NCBI RefSeq assembly: GCF_013433315.1
Contig: NZ_WXVV01000038.1
Span: 1-48,854, forward strand
Length of the DNA: 48,854 nt
Origin: Pseudomonas crudilactis
GTDB taxonomy: Bacteria > Pseudomonadota > Gammaproteobacteria > Pseudomonadales > Pseudomonadaceae
Direction of reading: 5' to 3'
In this document: piece after piece, positions 8,926 to 17,125 of the stretch
Numbering within the stretch: the stretch's first letter is position 1
Layout: every line of letters starts with the position of its first letter
Made by a program: the position numbers and the translations under genes
Notes under the pieces: generated by a model
The model's database searches: none
Told to the model about the DNA's origin: nothing
The model's input: only the letters and a program-made list of their open reading frames with translations

Positions 8926-9597
8926 TTAGCGGCGATGCGCCAGCGAACGAACCAACCGATCGCCCAGGCTTTGCACGCCCTGAACGAGGATCACCAACAC
9001 CACCACCGTGGCCACCATCACTTCATTGTTGAATCGCTGATAGCCGTAACGGATCGCCAGATCACCGAGCCCGCCACCGCCGATCACCCCTGCCATCGAG
9101 GAAAAACCGATCAGCATCACCAGCGTCAAGGTGATCCCGGCCAGCAACGCCGGCAGCGCTTCGGGCAACAACACTTTGAAGATCACATGGCCGATGTCGC
9201 CGCCCATGGCGAGGATCGCTTCGATGCGACCCTTGTCGACTTCATCCAAGGCGTTTTCAACGATGCGCGCGAAGAACGGAAATGCGCCGATGGTGATTGG
9301 CACCACGGCGGCGGTGCTGCCCAGCGTTGTGCCGACCAGCAGCCGTGTCAGCGGAATCAGGGCGATCAGCATCACCACGAATGGCAGTGAACGGCCGAGG
9401 TTGACCACACTACCCAGCGCGGCATTCAAGCGTGGCAACGGCAACAGCCCGTCGCGACGACTGATGAACAGCAACACGCCCAGCGGTAAGCCGATCAGCA
9501 GCGTGAACAGCCCCGCGAGCAAGACCATGTACAGGGTTTCACCGGTGGCGTTGAACAGCAGTTGCAGGATTTCACCCCAATTGACCGTGCGGTTCAT
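8926..9597 (-). CDS. ABC importer permease, MetI-like
   Basis: A 223-residue permease with five to six hydrophobic segments of the BPD_transp_1 class. The EAA-loop region (ALPALLAGITLTLVMLIGFSS, read in part) and the C-terminal GGGLGDLAIRYGYQRF are characteristic of D-methionine permease MetI. It pairs with the MetN-like ATPase, whose stop overlaps this start by 4 bases (ATGA). Expected role: inner-membrane translocation of methionine or a related amino-acid derivative. Confidence 0.88.
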   Translation of the reverse strand: MNRTVNWGEILQLLFNATGETLYMVLLAGLFTLLIGLPLGVLLFISRRDGLLPLPRLNAALGSVVNLGRSLPFVVMLIALIPLTRLLVGTTLGSTAAVVPITIGAFPFFARIVENALDEVDKGRIEAILAMGGDIGHVIFKVLLPEALPALLAGITLTLVMLIGFSSMAGVIGGGGLGDLAIRYGYQRFNNEVMVATVVVLVILVQGVQSLGDRLVRSLAHRR

Positions 9598-10394
9598 GAG
9601 TGCGCCGCCCGTACGCCGTATTGCTTGAGAAAACTCAGGCCCGGCTCAGCGTGACCCAGTTGCAAGCCGCAGGTCGGCCGCAGCGAAGCGCCCAGCTGGG
9701 ATTGCGCATCGGCCAGCAGCCGTGGCACCGGCCCGGCTTCGACCAGACGTCCGTTGGCCATGAACGCGGCGTGATCGCAGATCGACTTGACCACCTCCAG
9801 TTCATGGGTGATCAGTACGATGGTCACGCCCAGTTGCCGATTGATGTCGCGCAGCAGTTCGAGGATCGATTCGGTGGTTTCCGGGTCGAGCGCACTGGTG
9901 GCCTCGTCCGAAAGCAGGTACGCCGGCTCTGCGGCGAGGGCGCGGGCGATGCCGACGCGCTGTTTCTGGCCGCCGGACAATTGCGAGGGAAAGGCCTGCG
10001 CCTTGTCACTCAAGCCGACCAGCTCCAACAGTTCGCGCACCCGCACATGGCGCCACGGTTTGCCGACATTCGCGATCTCCAGCGGCACCGCAATGTTGTC
10101 GAATACCGTGCGCGAATGCAGCAGGTTGAAGCCCTGGAAGATCATGCCGATGCGCTGGCGTTGTTTGCGCAAGTCACTGTTGGGCAGCGTCAGCAGATCT
10201 ACACCGTCGATCAGGATTCGGCCGCTGTCCGGTCGTTCGAGCAGATTGAGGCAGCGCAGCAGCGTCGACTTGCCCGCCCCGCTGCGCCCGAGAATCCCGA
10301 AGACCGCGCCGTCGGGAATGCTCAGCGAGACCTGATCGAGTGCCGGCTGCGCGGCCGACGGGTAAGTCTTGCTCAACTGCTCGACGGCGATCAT
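9594..10394 (-). CDS. ABC importer ATPase, MetN-like, short form
   Basis: A 266-residue ATPase with Walker A GRSGAGKST, Q-loop MIFQGFNLL, signature LSGGQKQRV and Walker B LLSDEATSALDP; the last motif is typical of the methionine-importer group. MetN proteins are usually about 335-345 residues because of a C-terminal regulatory NIL domain that binds methionine and inhibits transport. This protein stops about 70 residues earlier and shows no such domain, so it would lack that trans-inhibition. It overlaps the neighbouring binding-protein and permease genes by 4 bases each. Confidence 0.9.
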   Translation of the reverse strand: MIAVEQLSKTYPSAAQPALDQVSLSIPDGAVFGILGRSGAGKSTLLRCLNLLERPDSGRILIDGVDLLTLPNSDLRKQRQRIGMIFQGFNLLHSRTVFDNIAVPLEIANVGKPWRHVRVRELLELVGLSDKAQAFPSQLSGGQKQRVGIARALAAEPAYLLSDEATSALDPETTESILELLRDINRQLGVTIVLITHELEVVKSICDHAAFMANGRLVEAGPVPRLLADAQSQLGASLRPTCGLQLGHAEPGLSFLKQYGVRAAHS

Positions 10395-11200
10395 GGCTTG
10401 CTGCCCGCCACCGGAATCACTGAACCGGCGAAGTTATCGGTGATGTATTTGGCGACCTCGGGCGACGTCAGGTCCTTGGCCAGTTGCGCGATACGCGGGT
10501 CGTGTTCCAGCTTGGGCGTGGTCACCAGAATATTGGCGTAAGGATTGTGCTCGGCTTTCTCCAGACCCAAGGCATCCTTGGCCGGCACCAAACCTGCGTC
10601 GAGCGCATAGTTGCCGTTGATCACGGCCAGATCGACGTCGTCCAGCGAGCGCGGAATCTGCGGTGATTCGATTTCCAGGATCTTCAGCTGTTTCGGGTTC
10701 TCGGCGATGTCCTTGGGCGTTGCCTGATCAGCCGCCGGATCGTTGAAGCCGGGTTTGAGTTTGATCAGGCCGTTGTCCTGCAACAGGTACAGCGCGCGGC
10801 TCAGGTTGGTCACGTTATTGGGCACGGCGACGGTGCCTTTTACCGGTACATCGGCGAAGCTTTTATGGCGATGCGAGTAGATGCCCAAGGGTTCGATATG
10901 CACCGTGGCCGCCACCGCGAGTTTTTCGCCGAGAGCCTTTTCCTGGGATTTCAGGTACGGCAGGTGCTGAAAGTAATTGGCGTCGACGTCACCATGCACC
11001 AACAGTTCGTTGGAGTTCACGCCGTTGGGGATCTCGATGACTTTGAGATTCAGCTGCGGATCGATTTTCTGGATGTACGCCAGAATCTGCGCGTGGGGCA
11101 CCGGGTCAGCGGCGACGCGCAATGGCTCCAACGCCTGCGCACCGAACGACGTTACCAGCGCGCCGAGCACGGCCAGGGTCAAACCTGCTTTCTTGATCAT
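10391..11200 (-). CDS. NlpA/MetQ-family periplasmic binding protein
   Basis: A 269-residue binding protein of the NlpA family, which includes the methionine-binding MetQ. After the N-terminal signal (to about SFGAQA, residue 23) come the family motifs DPVPHAQILAYI, GDVDANYFQHLPYL and DLAVINGNYALDAGL. Most family members are lipoproteins with a lipobox cysteine. Here the signal ends without a cysteine, so the protein is probably soluble in the periplasm. It hands its ligand to the MetN/MetI-like pair encoded immediately downstream. Methionine itself is possible, but the unusual partners suggest a different ligand. Confidence 0.88.
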   Translation of the reverse strand: MIKKAGLTLAVLGALVTSFGAQALEPLRVAADPVPHAQILAYIQKIDPQLNLKVIEIPNGVNSNELLVHGDVDANYFQHLPYLKSQEKALGEKLAVAATVHIEPLGIYSHRHKSFADVPVKGTVAVPNNVTNLSRALYLLQDNGLIKLKPGFNDPAADQATPKDIAENPKQLKILEIESPQIPRSLDDVDLAVINGNYALDAGLVPAKDALGLEKAEHNPYANILVTTPKLEHDPRIAQLAKDLTSPEVAKYITDNFAGSVIPVAGSKP

Positions 11201-11227
11201 GTGCGGAGTCCTTGAGCGAGTGATGAG

Positions 11228-12274
11228 TCAGGCGGATTTACGAACGGGCGGTGGTGGCAGCAACGCATCGGCGTAGAAGCGTTGCGCGACATCGGGATGC
11301 GAGCGCAAACGACCCTTGAGGTAGTTCCAGCCGACATCGCGAAACAGCGGATTGAGCGGATCACTCGCCGGCCCGCGCGCCTCGCGCAACAGTGCGGTGG
11401 GCAGCGGATACAACGGCACCACGGCGTCGAGTTGCGCACCGAGGAAGAAGGCGATGGACAGGCGTTCGCTACCCGCCGGAGGTGAAACTACGCGATGCAC
11501 CGTGGCCCGCAGATAACCGTTGCTGGCCAGTTCGAGCAGTTCGCCGATGTTCACCACCAGGGTGTTTTCACGCGGCAACGCGTCGATCCAGCGGCCGTCT
11601 TCGATTTCGACTTGCAGTCCGGCCTGTTGGTCTTGCAGGAGGAAGCTGAGGAACCCGGAATCCTTGTGTGCGCCGACGCCTTGATGGCTCGACTCGCTGG
11701 ACTGGCCGGGATAACGCATCAACTTGATATGTTCGTTGGGCTTGTCGCCGTAGAGTTGATCGAACGCATCGGCGCGCAGCGACAACGCCTGAGCGAACGC
11801 GCGCAGCAGGCGCAACGACATCCGCGTCATCGCCTCCTGCCATTCCAGCAGCAAAGGTTTCAGTTCCGGCAGTGCCGCCGGCCATTGGTTGGGACCTTGC
11901 AGCCGCGCCCAGAACGGGCTGTCCGCCGTCAATGGCAACGCCTCACGCTCGGCGCCCAGATCGAACTGCTCACGCAGATCGGGCTGGCCACGGGTGATCT
12001 CCGAAGCGGCACGGTTGTAACCGCGAAAGTGCGGTGAATTGATCATGCCGACGGCGGTTTTCTCGCTGTCGGGCAAGGCGAAAAACTGGCGGGCGTGGGT
12101 CTGCACCTGCTTGAGCAAGTCGCTGTCGATACCGTGGCCGGTCAGGTAAAAGAAGCCAACGTCGCGGGCGGCGTGGCGCAGGTCTTCAAGAAATTCGTAG
12201 CGCTGTTGCGCTGTGCCTTCGAACTGCGACAGGTCCAGCGTCGGTAATGCGGTGATGTCGAGGGTATGCGGCAT
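11228..12274 (-). CDS. Isopenicillin-N-synthase-like 2-oxoglutarate/Fe(II) dioxygenase
   Basis: A 348-residue non-heme iron enzyme. The N-terminal DIOX_N segment (IDITALPTLDLSQF-like, about 5-110) is followed by the catalytic jelly-roll. Iron ligands are His203 and Asp205 (HKD) and His260 (TVHRV); Arg271 and Ser273 in ERLS form the co-substrate site. The fold oxidises small substrates, commonly by hydroxylation, desaturation or ring closure; bacterial family members outside antibiotic clusters are mostly uncharacterised. It is the first gene of a run continuing into two ABC importers, which suggests it acts on the imported compound. A perfect inverted repeat surrounds its ribosome-binding site. 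Confidence 0.88.
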   Translation of the reverse strand: MPHTLDITALPTLDLSQFEGTAQQRYEFLEDLRHAARDVGFFYLTGHGIDSDLLKQVQTHARQFFALPDSEKTAVGMINSPHFRGYNRAASEITRGQPDLREQFDLGAEREALPLTADSPFWARLQGPNQWPAALPELKPLLLEWQEAMTRMSLRLLRAFAQALSLRADAFDQLYGDKPNEHIKLMRYPGQSSESSHQGVGAHKDSGFLSFLLQDQQAGLQVEIEDGRWIDALPRENTLVVNIGELLELASNGYLRATVHRVVSPPAGSERLSIAFFLGAQLDAVVPLYPLPTALLREARGPASDPLNPLFRDVGWNYLKGRLRSHPDVAQRFYADALLPPPPVRKSA

Positions 12275-12294
12275 GATTCACTCCCGTGTGAATC
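12275..12294 (-). promoter_or_regulatory. Inverted repeat enclosing the Shine-Dalgarno of the dioxygenase gene
   Basis: Arms GATTCAC (12275-12281) and GTGAATC (12288-12294) are perfect 7-base inverses flanking a 6-base loop. On the transcript the GGGAG ribosome-binding site spans the loop and arm boundary, and the arm ends directly at the ATG. The element could be an operator or a translation-controlling hairpin. The rest of the gap 12275-12769 holds the probable operon promoter and palindromic repeats. Confidence 0.45.
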
Positions 12295-12447
12295 AAACCT
12301 GAAGAACCTGTGATCGATTCAGCGTGTGCCGTCATGGCAATCGGGGGTCTATCGGTTTGATGCGTTTTGATTCGTCGTTGAGACAAAACTAAACGATCTT
12401 AAAAACGCTGAGCCAATATCTTTTTCGCATTACCTTAGGCCTGATTT

Positions 12448-12752
12448 CCCCTCACCCCAGCCCTCTCCCGGAGGGAGAGGGAGTCGACCGAGGTGTATAT
12501 CGCGATACATCGACCTGAACGACCGAGTCGATTATGGATTCGGCACAAACTGTTCAGGTCGGCGTAGCACTAAATATCGCCTCGGTCAGTACCCTCCCAA
12601 CACTCTCCCGGAGGGAGCTGACCGAGTTGTCTTGCGGTATACATCGACCTGAACAACCGGGTTGGATTCGGCAAATATCGTTCAGGTCGGCGTAGCACTC
12701 AAGATCCCCCCGGTCAGTCCCCTCTCCCTCTGGGAGAGGGTTAGGGTGAGGG
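12448..12752. repeat. Palindrome-bounded intergenic element, two adjoining copies
   Basis: The outer ends are CCCTCACCCCAGCCCTCTCC at the left and its inverse with one variation (GAGAGGGTTAGGGTGAGGG) at the right. A third palindrome near 12597-12620 divides the region into two units of about 150 bases. Each unit carries TACATCGACCTGAAC-type and TTCAGGTCGGCGTAGCACT segments. It is the same family as the element at 110-279. It lies between catA and the dioxygenase operon and may end transcription of the ben-cat run. Confidence 0.7.
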
Positions 12753-12769
12753 AACCAGACGACTCGGTA

Positions 12770-13687
12770 TCAAGCGTCCTGCAACGCACGCGGCCGCTGA
12801 CTGCGTTGTTCGGCACTGGCCTCCGGCGCCGGTTGCAACTGGAAGTCGAACTTCAGTTCGGCATAACGCCCCAACGCTGCGTCCTCACGGAACACCACCT
12901 CCCCGACCAAGCCTTCACGGGTCGCATAGGCGAAGTCATCCCACAGGTATTGATCACCCGACAGATTGATCTGCGTCGTCAGGTGCCGATGCCCCGGCGC
13001 GCTGATGAAAAAGTGCACATGTGCCGGACGCTGGCCATGGCGCCCGAGCTGGTTCAGGCATTCCTGGGTCGGCCCCTGCGGGTCGCAGCCATAGCCGGAC
13101 GGCACGATGCTGCGAGCGCGGTAGCGGCCGTCGGCGTCGGTAATGATGCGTCGACGCAGGTTGTACTCGGACTGGCTCGAGTCGAAAAACGAATAGGTGC
13201 CCTTGGTGTTGGCGTGCCACAGGTCAACGGTAGCACCGGCCAATGGTTGGCCGTGAAGATCGAATACCTGGCCTTCAAGGTGCATGACGGTGGCGACGCC
13301 CTCTTCGCTGCCGTCATCCATTCGGCATTCACCTTCGCACAGGGGCGCGCCGGCAACGTACAGCGGGCCTTCGATGGTGCGTGGCGTGCCGCCGGTCAAG
13401 CCGATCTGTGCATCCTTGGCGTCCTGCAACAGGTCGAGGAAGTGCTCCATGCCAAGGCCGGCGACCAGCAGTCCGGCTTCGGAACGCGCGCCCAAACGGT
13501 TGAGGTAGTCGACCGCTTTCCAGAACTCGTCCTCGCTGATTTCGAGGTCTTCGATGATTTTCGCGCTGTCTTGCAAGATGCGCAGGACGATGGTTTTAAG
13601 ACGGGAATTACCCTCGTCGTTGGCGAAACCGGCGGCTTCTTTGAAGAAGGCTTGCAGCTCGGCGGTGTGGGCAATTTTCACGGTCAT
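12770..13687 (-). CDS. catA: Catechol 1,2-dioxygenase
   Basis: A 305-residue intradiol ring-cleaving enzyme that converts catechol to cis,cis-muconate in the ortho branch of benzoate degradation. The N-terminal helical dimerisation domain is followed by the catalytic beta-sandwich. Iron ligands are visible as Tyr165 (KGTYSFF), Tyr199 (PSGYGC), His223 and His225 (RPAHVHFF). Length fits the family (about 300-311). It is the last gene of the benABCD-catBCA run, but 171 bases holding a REPIN separate it from catC, so its expression may be attenuated or driven separately. Confidence 0.96.
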   Translation of the reverse strand: MTVKIAHTAELQAFFKEAAGFANDEGNSRLKTIVLRILQDSAKIIEDLEISEDEFWKAVDYLNRLGARSEAGLLVAGLGMEHFLDLLQDAKDAQIGLTGGTPRTIEGPLYVAGAPLCEGECRMDDGSEEGVATVMHLEGQVFDLHGQPLAGATVDLWHANTKGTYSFFDSSQSEYNLRRRIITDADGRYRARSIVPSGYGCDPQGPTQECLNQLGRHGQRPAHVHFFISAPGHRHLTTQINLSGDQYLWDDFAYATREGLVGEVVFREDAALGRYAELKFDFQLQPAPEASAEQRSQRPRALQDA

Positions 13688-13743
13688 GGTGGTTACCTCA
13701 TCTTGTTGTTTTTCGGCGCAGTTCTCTTACTCAGCGCACTTCC

Positions 13744-13837
13744 CCTGTGGGAGCGAGCTTGCTCGCGAATGCGTTGTGTCATTCAGCATCTATGGCGACT
13801 GGCTCACCGCTTTCGCGAGCAAGCTCGCTCCCACAAG
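13744..13837. repeat. REPIN, copy 3, within the cat genes
   Basis: Same inverted REP pair as copies 1 and 2, inserted between catC and catA. A strong RNA hairpin at this point could lower or stabilise the upstream message relative to catA. Confidence 0.9.
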
Positions 13838-13858
13838 GGAAATGCGGCGAGCTCAGAA

Positions 13859-14149
13859 TTAGCGATCATCGGAATGGATCGACGACGGATGCCGGCACAG
13901 GCCGTCGACCTCGATGTCCATGTAGGGAAACAGCGGCAAGCGCATCAGCGTGTCGTGCAGCGTCTCGACGCTCGGCACATCGAACACGCTGTAATTGGCG
14001 TAGTGCCCGGCGATGCGCCACAGGTGCCGCCATATGCCTTCGCGTTGCAGCCGTTGGGCCAGTTCCTTCTCGTCAGACTTGAGCCGGGTGGCCAATGACG
14101 GGTCCATGTCGACGGGCAATTTCACGGTCATTTTTACGTGGAACAGCAT
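13859..14149 (-). CDS. catC: Muconolactone delta-isomerase
   Basis: A 96-residue protein of exactly the family's length. It begins MLFHVKMTVKLP and contains WRIAGHYANYSVFDVPSVETLHDTL, the hallmark of the small ferredoxin-like barrel that assembles as a decamer. It isomerises muconolactone to beta-ketoadipate enol-lactone. The ATG has AGGAG upstream. It lies 15 bases after catB, so the two are co-transcribed. Confidence 0.96.
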   Translation of the reverse strand: MLFHVKMTVKLPVDMDPSLATRLKSDEKELAQRLQREGIWRHLWRIAGHYANYSVFDVPSVETLHDTLMRLPLFPYMDIEVDGLCRHPSSIHSDDR

Positions 14150-14164
14150 GCTGGTTCTCCTGAT

Positions 14165-15286
14165 TCAGTGGCGACGAAAACGCGCCAGACGCTCTTCGTC
14201 CAGCGTCAGGCCCAGGCCTGGAGTTCGCGGGATGTGCAGGTGAAAATCGCGGTACTGCGGCGTTTCGGTGACGATGTCTTCGGTCAGCAACAACGGGCCG
14301 AACAGTTCGGTGTCCCAGGTCAGTTGCTTGAGTGTGAGGAAGGCGTGCGCCGAGGCCAGCGTGCCGACGGAGCCTTCAAGCATGGTGCCGCCGTACAGCG
14401 CGATGCCCGCTGCCTCGGCGATTTGTGCGGTGCGCAACACGGCACGCGGGCCACCGTTCTTGGCGATTTTCAGGGCGAATACACTGGCAGCGCCGTCAGC
14501 GGCGAGACTGAAAGCATCCTCGACGCTTTCGATCGATTCATCGGCCATGATCGGTGCCGGGCTGCGCTGGTTCAGGCGAATCTGCCCGGAGCGGTTGACC
14601 CGCGAAATCGGCTGTTCAATCAGGTCGATACCGTTATCACCCAGTACCTGACAGCCGCGAATCGCCTGGGATTCATCCCAATACTGGTTAACGTCAACCC
14701 GCACACTGGCGCGTTCGCCCAAGGCTTTTTTGATCGCCACCACGTGCTTGATGTCCTGCTCTAGCGGGTTGGCGCCGATCTTCAATTTGAAGATGCGATG
14801 GCGACGTGCTTCGAGCATCTGCTCGGCTTCGGCGATGTCGCGGGCGGTGTCGCCGCTGGCCAAGGTCCAGGCCACTTCAAGGCTGTCACGCACGCGGCCG
14901 CCGAGCAGCTCGCTGACCGGCAGACCGAGGCGCTTGCCTTGCGCATCGAGCAGTGCACTTTCGATGCCGGACTTGGCGAAAGTATTGCCCTTGGCGATCT
15001 TGTCGAGCCGCTGCATCGCCGCGTTGATGTTGTTGGCGTCCAAACCCACCAGCGCCGGGGCCAGATGTGCGTCGATATTGGCTTTGATGCTTTCCGGGCT
15101 TTCGTATCCATAAGCGAGACCGCCGATGGTGGTGGCTTCGCCGATGCCTTCAATACCATCGCTGCAGCGCAGTCGCAGAATCACCAGAGTCTGCTTCTGC
15201 ATCGTGTGCATCGCCAGTTTGTGCGGGCGAATGGTCGGCAGGTCGACGATGATGGTCGTCAGGTTTTCAATCAGAATTCGCTGCAT
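14165..15286 (-). CDS. catB: Muconate cycloisomerase
   Basis: A 373-residue enolase-superfamily enzyme that cyclises cis,cis-muconate to (+)-muconolactone. Residues Lys167 and Lys169 (FKLKIG), Asp198 (VDVN), Glu224 (LIEQP) and Asp249 (MADES) fall at the positions known for the Pseudomonas enzyme, giving the base and the Mn-binding site. The ATG at 15286 has AAGGGAC upstream and lies 22 bases after benD. The frame extending to 15328 would run into benD and is rejected. Confidence 0.97.
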   Translation of the reverse strand: MQRILIENLTTIIVDLPTIRPHKLAMHTMQKQTLVILRLRCSDGIEGIGEATTIGGLAYGYESPESIKANIDAHLAPALVGLDANNINAAMQRLDKIAKGNTFAKSGIESALLDAQGKRLGLPVSELLGGRVRDSLEVAWTLASGDTARDIAEAEQMLEARRHRIFKLKIGANPLEQDIKHVVAIKKALGERASVRVDVNQYWDESQAIRGCQVLGDNGIDLIEQPISRVNRSGQIRLNQRSPAPIMADESIESVEDAFSLAADGAASVFALKIAKNGGPRAVLRTAQIAEAAGIALYGGTMLEGSVGTLASAHAFLTLKQLTWDTELFGPLLLTEDIVTETPQYRDFHLHIPRTPGLGLTLDEERLARFRRH

Positions 15287-15308
15287 TTCAATGTCCCTTG
15301 AAAAGTAA

Positions 15309-16070
15309 TCAACCGAGGTCGCCGCCACCGACCGGCAAAGTCACGCCGGTGACGTACGAGGCGTCATCGGAAGCCAGAAAGAGGATCGCGCCAACCTGTT
15401 CGTCGAGGCTGCCGTAGCGTTTCATCAGGCTGCTGTCGAGGGTTTGCGCGACGATTTCCTGATACCAGGCCTGCTCCTGCGCCGACGGTTCGGCGGCATT
15501 GCGCGGGATGCGCCGGGGCGGTGCTTCGGTGCCACCCGGTGCGGTAGCGTTGACGCGAATGCCGCGCTCTGCGTTTTCGAAGGCCAGACATGCTGTGAGT
15601 GCGTTGATGCCACCCTTGGCCGCGCCGTACGGCACCCGATTGACGCTGCGGGTAGCAATCGATGAAACGTTGACGATGGCGCCGCGCCCTTGCTTGAGCA
15701 TGTACGGCAGCGCCGCGTGGCAGCACCACAGGGTCGGAAACAGCGAGCGGCGCACTTCCGCTTCAATCTGTTCGACTTCGTAGTGCTCGAACGGCTTGGC
15801 CCAGATCGTGCCGCCGACGTTGTTGATCAGGATGTCGAGACGGCCGAAGGTGTTGATGGCTTCAGCCATGACCCGCGCGCAATCGGCGTATTGCTCAAGG
15901 TCGGCGGTCAACGCGAGAACGCCCTCGCCTTGCAGTTCGTGAACCAGTTCAGAGCGATCGACGGCGACGACTTGTGCGCCTTCGTTCAACAGGCGTTCGC
16001 AGACGCGGCGGCCGATACCCTGCGCCGCGCCGGTGACCAGCGCGACCTTGTTGGAGAATCTGTTGTTCAT
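15309..16070 (-). CDS. benD: cis-1,6-Dihydroxycyclohexa-2,4-diene-1-carboxylate dehydrogenase
   Basis: A 253-residue short-chain dehydrogenase. It has the Rossmann motif TGAAQGIG (13-20), the NNVGG segment and the catalytic pair Tyr148/Lys152 (YGAAK). It oxidises and decarboxylates benzoate cis-diol to catechol with NAD+, linking the dioxygenase BenABC to the cat enzymes. It sits 21 bases after benC and 22 before catB. Confidence 0.95.
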   Translation of the reverse strand: MNNRFSNKVALVTGAAQGIGRRVCERLLNEGAQVVAVDRSELVHELQGEGVLALTADLEQYADCARVMAEAINTFGRLDILINNVGGTIWAKPFEHYEVEQIEAEVRRSLFPTLWCCHAALPYMLKQGRGAIVNVSSIATRSVNRVPYGAAKGGINALTACLAFENAERGIRVNATAPGGTEAPPRRIPRNAAEPSAQEQAWYQEIVAQTLDSSLMKRYGSLDEQVGAILFLASDDASYVTGVTLPVGGGDLG

Positions 16071-16091
16071 GACAACCTCGAAAGAAGGGTT

Positions 16092-17105
16092 TCAGGCAGC
16101 CGCTGCGGCGAATTTTTCGTAGTAGAAGTTCGCCGGGGTGATGCCCTGCTCGCGGATGTATTGGCTGACCGCTTCGACCATCGGCGGCGGGCCGCAGAGG
16201 TACACGTCGACGTCGCCCTCATTGAGATGGCGCGGCTCGATGTGCTGGGTGACGTAGCCCTTGAGCGGGTGCGCGCTCTGCGGATTGGCCACGCAGGCGC
16301 CGAAACTGAAGTTGGGAATGCGGGCGGCGAAGGCTTCTAGACGATCGATTTCGACCAGGTCGAAATCGTTGGTCACGCCGTAGATCAAATGCACGGGATG
16401 ATCACTGCCCTGCTCGGCGATTCTCTCCAGCATCGCGGTGAACGGTGCCAGGCCTGTGCCGCCTGCCAGCAACAAGAGCGGACGCTTGATTTCGCGCAGG
16501 TAAAAGCTGCCCAGCGGCCCGGCCAGGTTCATGCTGTCGCCGGCCTTGGCCAGGCCGGTGAGAAAGCTGCTCATCAGGCCACCGGGCACGTTGCGAATCA
16601 GGAAACTGACTTCACCGTCCTTCTGCAATGAGCTGAAGGAATAAGCGCGGGTCTGCTCGCTGCCGGGCACTTGCAGATTGACGTACTGGCCCGGCAGAAA
16701 CGCCAGTTTGCTCAACGCCTCGCCCTTGATCGACAGCGCGATGGTGCTTTCGGACAACTGCCGGACAGCGCTGATCGATGCCTGGAAGTTCGCTTGTTCG
16801 GTCTTGCATAGCTGCGAGCCGGCCGGCACTCGCACCACACAATCGCTTTCAGCGCGCATCTGGCAGGTCAGCACATAGCCTTGCGCAAGCTCGTCGTCGC
16901 TCAAGGCGTCTTCGATGAAGTTGTCACCCATGTCGTAACGCCCGGCTTCGGCGAAACACTTGCAGGTGCCGCAGGCGCCGTCACGGCAGTCCAGCGGGAT
17001 GTTGATGCCTTGCCGATACGCCGCGTCGGCCACAGTTTCATGGCCGCCAGCCTCGATGAAACGGGTGACGCCGTCTTCAAAATTAAGCGCAATCTGGAAA
17101 CTCAT
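16092..17105 (-). CDS. benC: Benzoate 1,2-dioxygenase reductase
   Basis: A 337-residue electron-transfer protein. An N-terminal plant-type [2Fe-2S] ferredoxin domain has cysteines 40, 45, 48 and 81 (LDCRDGACGTC, TCQM). A ferredoxin-reductase-like FAD domain (RAYSFSS) and an NAD domain (LLLAGGTGLAPF) follow. It passes electrons from NADH to the Rieske centre of BenAB. The start at 17105 (MSFQIALNFED) has a GAGGTG site upstream; the longer frame to 17303 overlaps benB and is rejected. Confidence 0.96.
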   Translation of the reverse strand: MSFQIALNFEDGVTRFIEAGGHETVADAAYRQGINIPLDCRDGACGTCKCFAEAGRYDMGDNFIEDALSDDELAQGYVLTCQMRAESDCVVRVPAGSQLCKTEQANFQASISAVRQLSESTIALSIKGEALSKLAFLPGQYVNLQVPGSEQTRAYSFSSLQKDGEVSFLIRNVPGGLMSSFLTGLAKAGDSMNLAGPLGSFYLREIKRPLLLLAGGTGLAPFTAMLERIAEQGSDHPVHLIYGVTNDFDLVEIDRLEAFAARIPNFSFGACVANPQSAHPLKGYVTQHIEPRHLNEGDVDVYLCGPPPMVEAVSQYIREQGITPANFYYEKFAAAAA

Positions 17106-17125
17106 GGTGCACCTCGCCGTGTCGA

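Noticed and set aside
4305..13837. Recurring inverted repeats considered as CRISPR units
   Set aside because: They are three isolated REP doublets kilobases apart, without regular spacers or cas genes.
12662..14098. Plus-strand frame of 478 codons across catA, a REPIN and catC
   Set aside because: It runs through three unrelated features including non-coding repeats; catA and catC on the other strand are certain.
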